Made by a program: the position numbers and the translations under genes. From Musa acuminata AAA Group (Eukaryota > Streptophyta > Magnoliopsida > Zingiberales > Musaceae), in assembly GCF_036884655.1 (NCBI RefSeq), contig NC_088356.1, positions 14,037,501-14,101,500 of the forward strand: a DNA stretch of 64,000 nt, read 5' to 3'. A model generated the notes under the pieces. It was not told where the DNA came from. It searched no databases and saw only the letters and a list, made by a program, of their open reading frames with translations. Positions 41,938 to 51,151 of this stretch are shown piece by piece; position 1 is the stretch's first letter, and each line of letters starts with the position of its first letter.

Positions 41938-41976
41938 CTTAGTGTGATTGGTCGAGTCCCTCGAGGTTGCACTAAG
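41938..41976 (+). other. C3 leader hairpin 4
   Basis: The lower stem CTTAGTGTGA (41938-41947) pairs with TTGCACTAAG (41967-41976), with two G-U pairs. The same apex lies at 41948-41965. A further simple hairpin, GAAGTCT/AGACTTC, is at 42004-42022. Confidence 0.7.
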
Positions 41977-42161
41977 ACGCTGATTGGATCCTGATCCCCA
42001 CTAGAAGTCTGCCGGAGACTTCCGTTTCACGTGCTGAGGGTGTCGCGTGACTCGTTAGTAAAATAGTGGGAGCATATTAAGATAGAAGTTCATATCTTGA
42101 TAGTTTATTTCTTGCAAAATCTGCATGTTATACATTTCTGCTACATCTTTATTTTCAAAAA

Positions 42162-43076
42162 ATGTCGCTTTCAAATCCCTTACGTGGCATACTTGATGTC
42201 AACCGCCTCACTGGTCCAAATTATATGGATTGGCTCCATAACTTGAGAATTGTTCTCACAGCGGAGAAAATCGTGTACGTCCTTGATACAGTGATGCCTA
42301 CGCCCGAAGAAGGGGCAAGCGAGGATGAGATCGCTCGCTACGTGAAGTACATTGATGACTCCAATCTTGCTCAGTGCTATATGTTGGGCTCTATGACTCC
42401 AGAGTTACAGAGACAACATGAAAAGATGGATGCCAGATCCATTCTCCTACATGTCCGCAAATTGTTTGAGGAACAGGGAAGGACTCAACGATATGAGATA
42501 TCCAAGAGCCTTTTCCGCGCTAGGATGACTGAGGGGACACCGGTTCAGAACCATGTCCTAAAGATGATTGAGTGGATAGAGAAACTCACAGGTCTAGGAA
42601 TGGTCCTAGAGGATAACTTGTGTGGGGACATTGTGCTTCAGTCCCTACCAGATTCCTTTTCACAGTTCATAATGAATTTTAATATGAACAAGCTTGAGGT
42701 GACTCTCCCAGAGCTCCTCAATATGTTGAGGGAGGCAGAGAGTACTATTAAGAAAGAGAAGCCAGTTCTCTACACTGGTGAGACCAGAAAGAAAAAGAAA
42801 GCAGAAAGGTCCCTTAAGAAGGGAAAGGGCAAGGGCAAACAAGGTAAAGCAAAGGTTGCTAAGAAAGACCCAACAAAGGACAAAGGCCAGTGCTTCCACT
42901 GTGGTAAAGATGGGCATTGGAAGAGAAACTGCAAAGAGTACCTTACAGAAAGGGCGAAACAAAAGCTTGATGAAGCTTCAGGTACATTCATGATCAGTCT
43001 CCATTTGTCAGAATCTTATGATAACACATGGGTATTGGATACTGGTAGTGCTTATCATATATGCAATTCGTTGTAG
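42162..43076 (+). CDS. gag: C3 Gag and start of protease, ending at an in-frame TAG
   Basis: The open frame of 304 codons begins ATGTCGCTTTC. Gag N-terminus: [19 protein letters not shown], typical of copia Gag. The centre has [15 protein letters not shown] and [11 protein letters not shown] lysine-rich stretch (residues about 205-235) precedes the CCHC knuckle [14 protein letters not shown] (residues 244-257). Protease then begins with [15 protein letters not shown], the catalytic DTG at 43038-43046. A TAG at 43074-43076 ends the frame, but the same frame is open downstream from 43113, so the stop falls inside protease, not at the Gag/Pol border. Gag itself is complete and could be made. Confidence 0.9.
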   Translation: MSLSNPLRGILDVNRLTGPNYMDWLHNLRIVLTAEKIVYVLDTVMPTPEEGASEDEIARYVKYIDDSNLAQCYMLGSMTPELQRQHEKMDARSILLHVRKLFEEQGRTQRYEISKSLFRARMTEGTPVQNHVLKMIEWIEKLTGLGMVLEDNLCGDIVLQSLPDSFSQFIMNFNMNKLEVTLPELLNMLREAESTIKKEKPVLYTGETRKKKKAERSLKKGKGKGKQGKAKVAKKDPTKDKGQCFHCGKDGHWKRNCKEYLTERAKQKLDEASGTFMISLHLSESYDNTWVLDTGSAYHICNSL

Positions 43077-45302
43077 GTTCTGGCAAGGCCTAGGAGACTT
43101 GAGAGAGGCGAGATGGACCTCAAGATGGGTAATGGAGCAAAAGTTGCTGTAGTAGCTATTGGCGAGGTCACCTTACATCTGCCTAGTGGATCTTTTAATG
43201 CATTAGATGCATGTTATTTTGTTCCTTCTATTATCAAAAACATTATCTCCATTTCATGTTTAACAGTTAGTGGATATAAATTTGTTTTTGAGAACAATGG
43301 TTGTTCAATATTATTAGATGATAAGATCATCACAAAAGGAACATTGCATAATGGTTTATTTATGTTAGACACTACTCCACATATCATTAATGTAAATGTG
43401 TCTAAAAGGAAACGAGATGAGTTGAACAGTGCATACTTGTGGCATTGTAGGCTAGGTCACATCCATGAAAGAATGATTCAAAAGTTGCTAAATGATGGAT
43501 ATCTAGATCCATTCGACTATATGTCTTATGCAAGTTATGAGCCTTGCATTCGTGGAAAATTGACCAACTCTCCATTTAGTGGAACTAGAGAGAGAGCCAC
43601 TGAGTTGTTGGAACTCATACATAGTGATGTATGTGGACCCATGTCAACTCATGCCATTGGAGGTTACTCCTACATTACATTTACTGATGATTTCTCAAGG
43701 TATGGATATGTGTACTTAATGAAGTACAAGTCCGAGGCATTTGAGAAATTCAGAGAGTATAAGAATGAGGTGGAGAACCAGACTGGAAAGAGTATCAAAA
43801 CTCTTCGATCAGAACGAGGAGGTGAGTACTTAAGTACAGAGTTTACTCAGTTCCTCAAGGACCATAGGATATTATCCCAATGGACACCTCCTTACACACC
43901 TCAGCTCAATAGTGTCTCTGAAAGGAGAAATCGTACGTTATTAGATATGGTACGGTCCATGATGAGTTTCGCTGACCTACCCATCTCATTCTGGGGATAT
44001 GCCTTAGAAACCGCAACTTACCTTCTGAACAGAGTTCCAACTAAGTCGGTAGTGTCTACACCATATGAGATATGGAAAGGGAAGAAGCCTGATCTTAAGG
44101 TTGTTAAGATTTGGGGCTGCCCTGCCCACGTTAAAAGACACAACCCCGATAAGTTAGAATCAAGGACAGAGCGATGCATATTTGTGGGATACCCCAAGGA
44201 AACTTGTGGGTATTACTTCTATCATCCCGAGGACAAAAAGGTCTTTGTAGCTAAGAGAGCAGTGTTCCTTGAGAAGGAACACATTCTTGGCGGAGACAGT
44301 GGGAGAATGATAGAGTTGAGCGATGTTAGAGAACCAAGCTCAAGCACCACTCTACAGCCCGAGTCTGTTCAGGTACCTAATACACAAGTTTCAACTTTAC
44401 GCTGGTCTGATAGAGTATCTCATCCTCCTGAGAGATATGTGGGACATATAAGAGGAGAGGATGCTGTGGATATTGATCCTCAGACCTACGAGGAGGCTAT
44501 TATGAGTATAGACTCCGGGAAGTGGCAAGAAGCCATGAATTCTGAGATGGATTCTATGTACTCCAATAAGGTTTGGAACCTAGTTGATGCGCCCGAAGGT
44601 ATTGTACCCATCGGTTACAAATGGATCTTTAAGAAAAAGATCGGAGTAGATGGAAAGGTAGAGACCTATAAAGCAAGGCTAGTGGCTAAAGGGTATCGTC
44701 AAAGACAAGGTGTTGACTACGACGAAACCTTCTCACCCGTAGCAATGCTAAAATCCATCAGAATTCTATTGGCTATTGCAGCACACTATGATTATGAGAT
44801 CTGGCAGATGGATGTGAAAATCGTATTCCTCAATGGGAACCTCGAGGAGGAGGTGTATTTGATGCAACCTGAGGGATTCGTGTCCAAGAACTGCCCAGAT
44901 AAAGTGTGTAGGTTGCTTAGATCCATTTATGGACTAAAGCAAGCTTCCCGAAGTTGGAACATAAGATTTGATGAGTCAATCAGATCTTATGACTTCATTA
45001 AGAACGAAGATGAGCCTTGTGTGTACAGGAAGGTAAGTGGGAGCGCTATCACCTTTTTGGTGTTATATGTGGATGACATCCTCATCATTGGGAATGACGT
45101 AGGAATGCTATCCACAGTAAAGACTTGGTTATCTAGACACTTCTCCATAAAGGACTTAGGGGAAGCATCCTATATCTTGGGGATTAGAATCTATAGAGAT
45201 AGATCCAAGAGGATGCTTGGCTTGTCCCAGTCCAGGTACATAGAAATCATTGTCAAAATGTTTGGCATTGAAAATTCTAAGAAAGGGCGAACATGGATAT
45301 GA
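43077..45302 (+). pseudogene. pol: C3 Pol: protease end, integrase, reverse transcriptase
   Basis: In frame with gag after the TAG. The integrase zinc finger has WHCRLGHIHE, but its CxxC reads YEPC (Tyr codon 43536-43538). The core shows LIHSDVCGP, then LRSERGGEY with Glu where the second catalytic Asp is expected (43812-43814), then SERRNR with the catalytic Glu. RT has [25 protein letters not shown] and the catalytic YVDD at 45066-45077. After GIENSKKG about 60 bases present in C2 (near 16740-16800) are missing and the frame ends at 45302. The integrase changes alone would probably prevent integration in cis. Confidence 0.88.
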
Positions 45303-45970
45303 TACCTTATGCCTCAGCAATATGGTATATCATGTATGCCATGCTATGTACTAGGCCTGATATAGCGCATGCTCTGAGTGTCACGAGCAGGTATCAGGCG
45401 GATCCAGGCTTGGGGCACTGGAAAGCAGTAAAGTGTATCCTTAAGTACTTGAGAAGGACTAAGGATCTTTTACTAGTATATGGAGGTAATAGCCTTAAGG
45501 TTGAAGGCTTCACTGACTCAAGTTTTCAGTCTGATGTCGATGATAGGAAGTCGAATTCAGGGTATGTGTACACCTTGAATGGAGGAGCAGTGTGCTGGAA
45601 GAGTTCCAAACAAAATACCACTACTGACTCGACCACAGAGGCGGAGTACATTGCTGCATCAGATGCAGCAAAGGAGGGAGTCTGGGTGAAGAAGTTCATC
45701 ACAGATTTGGGAGTCGATACAGATAGCGACAAGTCGACTTCCTTATATTGCGACAACTATAGGGTGATTACTCAAATAAGGGAACCCGGGTCTCATCAGA
45801 AGTATTCTGAGGAGGTTCCAGCTTATAAGAGAGATCGTAACCCGAGGAGATGTAGTAATGGAAAGAGTTCCATCTGAAGATAACATTGCAGATCCACTGA
45901 CAAAGTCGTTGTCTCATATTGTCTTTGAGCGTCACAGGGGTCTGATGGGGATCAGACACATAGGTGATTG
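45293..45970 (+). pseudogene. pol: C3 RNase H, frameshifted
   Basis: It opens in a different frame from RT after the deletion. The order is CTRPDIAHALSVTSRYQ, FTDSSFQSD (first catalytic Asp), [13 protein letters not shown] (Glu) and LYCDNYRVI, in which Asp is kept but the following residues are changed. After QKYSEEV another frameshift leads to an early stop at 45875. The usual end GDWL is visible in another frame at about 45965. Confidence 0.85.
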
Positions 45971-45979
45971 GCTTTAGGT

Positions 45980-45991
45980 CAAGTGGGAGAT
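45980..45991 (+). other. C3 polypurine tract
   Basis: CAAGTGGGAGAT directly precedes the 3' LTR; C2 has the same tract before 32576. Confidence 0.8.
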
Positions 45992-47487
45992 TGCTAGTCA
46001 TAGGTGCCCAGCAAGCCAATCACGTGAGTGATGGCACGTGTGACTTGATACAGAATCTTTTTGCTTATTATATTTTGGCGTATATCACTTTATAACTATT
46101 GCATAAATGCATATATATATATATTGTGATGTCCTTGGATTTGTGCAATGGGAATCGGATCGTGATGAGATCACGATAATGAGATCGATTCACCTTTAAA
46201 CACATATCCTAAATAATCCCGGTCATAGGTTACTCGAGAGGGACATCGTGATAACCGGATAGACTGGTGTGCTGTATACCCATCCATATGATGGATGCAG
46301 CTGGTCTCATAGCTGCTCGTGTAGGGACACTAGGGATACAGTACAGGTGCTCATTGGAGAATGAGTTCACTGATTGATCCGCTTACGGAATGCTGGATGG
46401 TTGATGATGCCTTATTGTCAGACAGTGATTCCGTAGTCCTAGTGGTGTATCTGGTCCTTAGACTTGAGACACCAAGGATGTCCTGTATAAGTGCTCCACT
46501 CTTTGATACCAGACTTATAGGTTTGGCTGTTCCCAGATCTAGTACAGTTGGTCATTGGGAGTGGTAGTCGACCTTACGAGGGCTATTGAGTGTCAATAGA
46601 GGATCATCCACTCTCGGCGTCATGAGAGGAATATCCTATGTGTTCTTGCTCAGACAAATCCCTGGCTAGGGTCATTCGGGTTGAGAGAGAAAGAGTTCTC
46701 CGGGAGAATCCGATTAGAGCGAGACTCGAGTAGAAACCGTATGGGTCTGACAACACCATGCTCGATATACGGTCTCTGGGATATTAGATGGATGAGGGAC
46801 TATAGGTACATGGTAACTGAGGACAGACAGGTCCAATGGATTGGATTCCCCTGTATCGTCTGGGGACTATGGCGTAGTGGCCTAGTACGTCCGTAGTCGA
46901 TGAGTCAAGTGAATTATTACAGAGATAATAATTCACTCAGTCATAAGGAGTTCTGACAGGTATGACTCACGGCCAGCTCGATATTGGGCCTAGAGGGTCA
47001 CACACATATGGTAGGCATTGCGATGAGTAGAGGTTCGGATATGAGATATCCGACGGAGCCCTTGTCTTATTGGATGCAGATCCAATACCCACTAGAGAAG
47101 GACCCTTTAGGGTTTGACACGGGATCTCTATAAATAGGAGGGATTCACAGCCTCATAGGCTAGAGTCTTTGCTTGCCTTTCCTATTCTCCTCTCCCTCTC
47201 CACCTCAGAGTAGGCCTGGAGTTTTGAGGAGCGTCGTCGCAACCCTGCTGTGTGGATCACCGCTAGAGAGGACGCTTGTCCTCCTTCACCCTCTCCTAAG
47301 GATCTGCAAGGAAACAGGGATATACGATCTCCCTAGGTAACACAATCTCTATGCGCAGTTTTGTGTTTTGCGGATTTTTTGCGCACCAATCTTCGCACGA
47401 CGACGAACATCTTTTTGGGAATCAGGGATTTTGTTTTCTTGTTCTTCCGCTGCGCATATGATGTCGCCCCCCAATGATTTCCCAACA
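45992..47487 (+). repeat. C3 3' LTR
   Basis: Near-identical to the 5' LTR, with TATAAATA at 47129-47136 and the inverted repeat at 46159-46177. Only scattered substitutions and small indels separate them. Confidence 0.93.
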
Positions 47488-47906
47488 GGTGCCACCGCCC
47501 AGCGCTCGGGTGTTGGGCGGTGCAACTGCCCAGCCCAGGAGGTGTCACCGCCTAGGCCAAATCAGCTCACTGGTTGGGCTCCAAACTTGGCCCAAACCAG
47601 TCCGAACTCGGGCCCAATTGGCCCCTACTTGGGTTATAGGATTAACACCTAATTCTAACCCTAATTAACATGCTAACTATGAATTTAAAGACATTTTCTA
47701 AGCTATTACAAAGTTCGTAAGTCAAGACTTCTTCCGGCGAGCTTCCGGCGAACTTCCGGCGGTTTTCCGATAAACTCTTGGAAACCATTCTGCGGACTCC
47801 CGGCAAGCTCCTAGACTTCACGATTTGATCTTGGCGAGTTTCGTTGAGCTTCTTCGGCAAGCTCCGATCTTTCTCGGTGAGCTTCGCGAACTTCTAACGA
47901 ACCTTC
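47488..47906 (-). repeat. Sirevirus LTR S4, proximal part
   Basis: It continues 38213-38813 after the duplicated GGTGC. GGTGCCACCGCCCAGC boxes come first, then the GCCCAATTGGCCCCTA block and GGCGAGCTTCCGGCGAACTTCC repeats. It is cut at 47906, before the LTR start, by S5. Confidence 0.82.
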
Positions 47907-48306
47907 TGTTAAATCTCGTATTTTGATAATGAAACCACTTGATATGTGTTTATGATTTAAACTGCATTTTGAGCGATGCAGGTCTACTCGATCAGGTTTA
48001 GACAGTTGACGCAGGAGGAATTGACATTGTGCCGGAGGAGATCACGTCAGGGTATTGGATGCAGAAGGCTTCGGATGTCGGGTGTCGGTCCAAGGAGAGT
48101 GGAATTGCGCCAAGGATATTGGGGTTGCGGAGGTCAACCGCCAATTGGGCAACAAGCCGCAAGAGAGGACGATGCACCGAAGAATCGGATGAATTGCCAA
48201 CCAATGACGTGCCGGGCAACAGAATGTCAATTCGCGTTGTAATAATTATCTAGATCGGAGTAGAGTTTTGGCTTGTGTGTGCAGGATTAACTACGATAAC
48301 GATGAA
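47907..48306 (+). repeat. Sirevirus LTR S5, first part
   Basis: It starts TGTTAAATCTCG and follows the S1 LTR start (3676 onward) up to ACTACGATAACGATGAA. It is interrupted at 48306 by the D tandem and resumes at 63493. The rest of the element lies beyond the window. Confidence 0.85.
48302..48306. repeat. Target-site duplication of the D tandem, left copy
   Basis: ATGAA before LTR1 is repeated at 63488-63492 after LTR3. No TSD-like pair flanks the middle LTR. Confidence 0.92.
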
Positions 48307-48876
48307 TGTTGAATCTCGGATTTTGATGATGAAATCAATTGATGGGTTAATTGATCTAATCCATATTATTGAGTTAAGTGTGCAGGATTAACTACGATAA
48401 CCAGAAAACACAAAGCAAGAATACCGGAGTCAAGATCGATGGACGTTTAAGAGTCCGAAGAATCGTCGGAGATGCTGCCGGAACCAACCGAGAAGAAATC
48501 GGGAACCTATCGGAAGTTCGCCGAAGAGATCGTCGGAGGTTCACGGAGATCACCGAGAAGGCTCGGCTACTCGTTAAAGTCATCACAAGATCGGGAGCTT
48601 GATGGGAGTCCGTCGGAAGAAGTTCGTCGGAAAGCTCGCCGAAACAAGACTCGACGTTCGTGGTTGAAAGCTTGCTTAGGATGTGTTTTTGTTATGTAGT
48701 TCACTTGTAATTAGGATTAGGATTAAGAGATAATCCTATATCCTGGTTAGGGGCCAACTGGGCCCAAAGTCAGAGTTGGTTTAGGCTAAAAATTAAGCTA
48801 AACCAGCGAACTAGAGAGCCAAGATTGAAGCCCAACTAGTGGCTGAAAACACTGTAGTCGGGCTGAAAACACTGTA

Positions 48877-49000
48877 GGCGGTGGCACCGCCCAGCACCCG
48901 AGAGCTGGGCGGTGACACCTCCTTGGCTGGGCGGTTGCACCGTCCAGCACCCGAGCGCTGGGCGGTGGCACCGCCTGGTTAGGCGGTGGCACCTCCAGCA
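48877..49000 (+). repeat. GGCGGTGGCACCGCC boxes in D LTR1
   Basis: The perfect 15-base palindrome GGCGGTGGCACCGCC occurs at 48877-48891 and again near 48961-48975. Variants (GGCGGTGACACC, GGCGGTTGCACCGTCC, GGCGGTGGCACC) lie between and after them, separated by CCAGCACCCGAGxGCT. The same cluster is in LTR2 and LTR3. Confidence 0.82.
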
Positions 49001-49017
49001 CCGGAAACCCTAAGAAA

Positions 49018-49046
49018 ATTCAAATTTTGGAGCCCAAAATTTGAAT
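49018..49046 (+). promoter_or_regulatory. 13-bp inverted repeat upstream of the D LTR1 TATA box
   Basis: ATTCAAATTTTGG and CCAAAATTTGAAT are perfect reverse complements separated by AGC. The repeat ends 12 bases before TATA. Identical copies are in LTR2 and LTR3. S1 (AGCTCCAAATTTGAAC before 4896) and S2 keep related, less perfect forms. Confidence 0.8.
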
Positions 49047-49058
49047 CCTCTTGAGGCC

Positions 49059-49066
49059 TATAAATA
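49059..49066 (+). promoter_or_regulatory. TATA box of D LTR1
   Basis: TATAAATA in GAGGCCTATAAATACCCC. Copies are at 56020-56027 (LTR2) and 62981-62988 (LTR3). Confidence 0.82.
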
Positions 49067-49547
49067 CCCCTCAAATCTCAGCTGAGGTTACAACTTTTGA
49101 GAAGCATTTTGATTGAGAGAAAAGTCTTAGAAAGTCTTAGCAAGTCTTGTTTTCAATTTGCTAGAGAGTTCTCCTTCTTCTTTCTTATTGAAAATTTGTA
49201 AGAGGTTGTAAGAGGGGTGTTTACCCTTCCATTTCAAGAGACTTGCTAGTGGAAGGTGGGAGCCTCATCGAAGAGGGGCCTCGCAAGTGGAGTAGGTCAT
49301 TTGACCGAACCACTCTAAAAATCGACGTAATCTCTGGTTTGCTCTTTATTATTGTCATTTACATTACTGCAAATCTTCTTACTGCTTTAGTTCCTTATTA
49401 CTCTTGCTGTGCAACTTCAAGAATACGCCTTTAAGTTAAATTTCTCAAGTTTCGTTCTTAACGTACGAAAGATTTTGATTAAAATCGAAGTTTTAATCCG
49501 CTGCATTAATTCACCCCCCCTCTTAGTGCCGCTCCGATCCTAACAAG

Positions 49548-49559
49548 TGGTATCAGAGC
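49548..49559 (+). other. D1 primer-binding site
   Basis: TGGTATCAGAGC lies two bases after LTR1. Confidence 0.9.
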
Positions 49560-49597
49560 AAGATTATCTCTCATATTTGGTTTAATACCCAAGAGAG

Positions 49598-51151
49598 ATG
49601 GCTTACTCCGGCATGCAAGAGGGTCATTCTATTGCACGACCACCTTTGTTTAATGGGTCGGATTACACATATTGGAAGACTCGCATGAGAATCTTCCTCA
49701 TTTCTATGGACTTTGAGCTTTGGTCTATTGTCGAGAATGGATTTCAAAAATCTTCTCTTCCGATGAGCGAATGGGATGAATCGGAGAAGAAGGTTTTTGC
49801 TTTAAATGCAAAGGCTATGAATGCCTTGTTTTGTGCACTAGACAAAAACGAATTTAATCGTGTTTCAATGTGTGATTCGGCTTTTGATATTTGGAGAACT
49901 CTTGAGGTCACTCATGAAGGCACTAGCCGAGTGAAAGAGTCCAAAATCAACATCCTTGTGCACTCTTACGAACTTTTCCGAATGAAACCAAGTGAGTCCA
50001 TCGGAGACATGTATACCCGGTTTACGGATGTCATCAATGGACTCAAAGCTCTTGGTAAAGATTTTACTAACTTTGAACTAGTAACTAAAATCTTAAGATC
50101 CCTCCCTAAAAGTTGGGATCCAAAAGTTACGGCCATTCAAGAGGCCAAAGACCTTAAAGCATTCCCTCTTGAAGAACTCATTGGGTCTCTAATGACCTAC
50201 GAAATGACATGTCAAGCTCATGACGAGCTCGAGAACCCCCTTCCAAAGAACAGGAAGGATATGTCACTCAAATCACAAGAAGACCACTTGAAAGGAACAT
50301 CAAGTGATGAGGACAGTGATAATGACATTGCACTTTTGACTCAAAAATTTAAGAAATACTTAAGAAAGAACAAATTTAAAAACAAATTTGAACAAAATAA
50401 GGACCAAGTGATTTGCTATGAATGCAAAAAACCGGGACACTACAAGAACGATTGTCCTCAAGCCAAAAAGAGAACATCGAAGAAGAAGGCGTTCAAGGCA
50501 ACGTGGGATGATTCAAGCGCATCCGAAGAAGAGGAGTCCAACACCGAGCAAGTTGCTCATTACGCGCTAATGGCGTTAGGAGAAGAGGTATGTGATTTAT
50601 TTAATGAAGAGTTATCTTTTGAAGAACTATCTATCGCTTTTCATGAATTATTTGATGAATGTAGAGCTGTTAGCAAGAAGTTAAGTATCTTAAAGAAAGA
50701 GCATGCTTTGCTACAAGATAAGTTTGATAGTCTTCAAACTCCTCCATGCTCTAAGTGTGAGCACTTAGAAGCAATAAAAAATGAAAATTTGCTTCTTAAG
50801 GAAACCTTAAACAAGTTTAAGGTTGGTAGCAAAGGATTAGATATGATCCTTGCACACAAGGGTCACATCGCAAATAGAAATGGAATTGGATTTGTAAAAG
50901 GATTACATCAAAATCCTACCACTTTCATAAAAGGACCTACATTACATGTTTCCTCTTATATGAAATGCAACTTTTGTTGCAAATCCGGACATATTGCCTA
51001 CAAATGCCCATTTAGGAAAATTAGTTCACAAAAATTAATATGGGTTCCTAAAGGAACTATAAAGAATTCAATCATAAATAACAAAGTTAGTGGGTCAATT
51101 TTTGAGGCACCCAAAATCAAATGGGTACCTAAAAATCATCCTCTTTTGTAG
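49598..51151 (+). CDS. gag: D1 Gag protein
   Basis: An intact frame of 517 residues encodes Sirevirus Gag. Residues 15-220 form the capsid-like domain (RPPLFNGSDYTYWKTRMR, LNAKAMNALFCALDKNEFN, MYTRFTDVINGLKALGKDF, LEELIGSLMTYEM). Two zinc knuckles follow: CYECKKPGHYKNDC (about 273-286) and CNFCCKSGHIAYKC (about 457-470). Between them is a Glu/Leu-rich region (about 335-430) likely to form a coiled coil. The start ATG follows CCAAGAGAG, as in S1. The frame ends in TAG just before protease, and the same frame is open after it. D2 Gag differs at a few positions (for example near residues 15, 326 and 328 and at the last residue). Confidence 0.92.
   Translation: MAYSGMQEGHSIARPPLFNGSDYTYWKTRMRIFLISMDFELWSIVENGFQKSSLPMSEWDESEKKVFALNAKAMNALFCALDKNEFNRVSMCDSAFDIWRTLEVTHEGTSRVKESKINILVHSYELFRMKPSESIGDMYTRFTDVINGLKALGKDFTNFELVTKILRSLPKSWDPKVTAIQEAKDLKAFPLEELIGSLMTYEMTCQAHDELENPLPKNRKDMSLKSQEDHLKGTSSDEDSDNDIALLTQKFKKYLRKNKFKNKFEQNKDQVICYECKKPGHYKNDCPQAKKRTSKKKAFKATWDDSSASEEEESNTEQVAHYALMALGEEVCDLFNEELSFEELSIAFHELFDECRAVSKKLSILKKEHALLQDKFDSLQTPPCSKCEHLEAIKNENLLLKETLNKFKVGSKGLDMILAHKGHIANRNGIGFVKGLHQNPTTFIKGPTLHVSSYMKCNFCCKSGHIAYKCPFRKISSQKLIWVPKGTIKNSIINNKVSGSIFEAPKIKWVPKNHPLL
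51149..51151 (+). promoter_or_regulatory. TAG at the Gag/Pol border of D1
   Basis: TAG lies in frame between the last Gag residues (KNHPLL) and the protease start (WYLDSG); the equivalent TAG in D2 is at 58111-58113. Being in both copies it was present before the duplication. The following bases ACAAAC do not match the CARYYA readthrough context of tobacco mosaic virus type. Confidence 0.75.

Larger units (their letters stand above)
38814..47487 (+). mobile_element. Copia C3, complete element
   Basis: An 8,674-base Ty1/copia element with LTRs of 1,497 and 1,496 bases, a perfect GGTGC TSD, PBS, an 1.85-kb leader, a gag-pol region in gag-PR-IN-RT-RNase H order and a polypurine tract. The LTRs are near identical, so insertion was recent, yet gag-pol has a stop in protease, a deletion between RT and RNase H, a frameshift near the end and changed integrase residues. 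C1 and C2 are older relatives. The lineage is non-Sirevirus copia; I cannot place it more exactly. Confidence 0.93.
48307..49545 (+). repeat. D LTR1
   Basis: 1,239 bases from TGTTGAATCTCGG to CGATCCTAACA. Private differences from LTR2 and LTR3 are mainly C-to-T or G-to-A (for example near 49325, 49410 and 49506). It has GAGCTTGATGGG and GTTCGCCG repeat blocks, GGCGGTGGCACCGCC boxes, an inverted repeat before the TATA box, and a 7-base C-run. Confidence 0.95.

Noticed and set aside
41673..41965. Regularly repeated 18-mers resembling a CRISPR array
   Set aside because: Spacing is uneven, the 'spacers' pair with each other around each repeat, and the region is inside a plant retrotransposon leader.
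48378..48602. A 74-codon frame repeated at 55339 and 62300
   Set aside because: It lies in the U3 part of the three D LTRs and recurs only because the LTRs recur. There is no domain, and it is overlapped by equally open frames on the other strand.
49548..49559. TGGTATCAGAGC sites as tRNA genes
   Set aside because: They are the complement of a tRNA 3' end placed right after LTRs, i.e. primer-binding sites. No cloverleaf is encoded.
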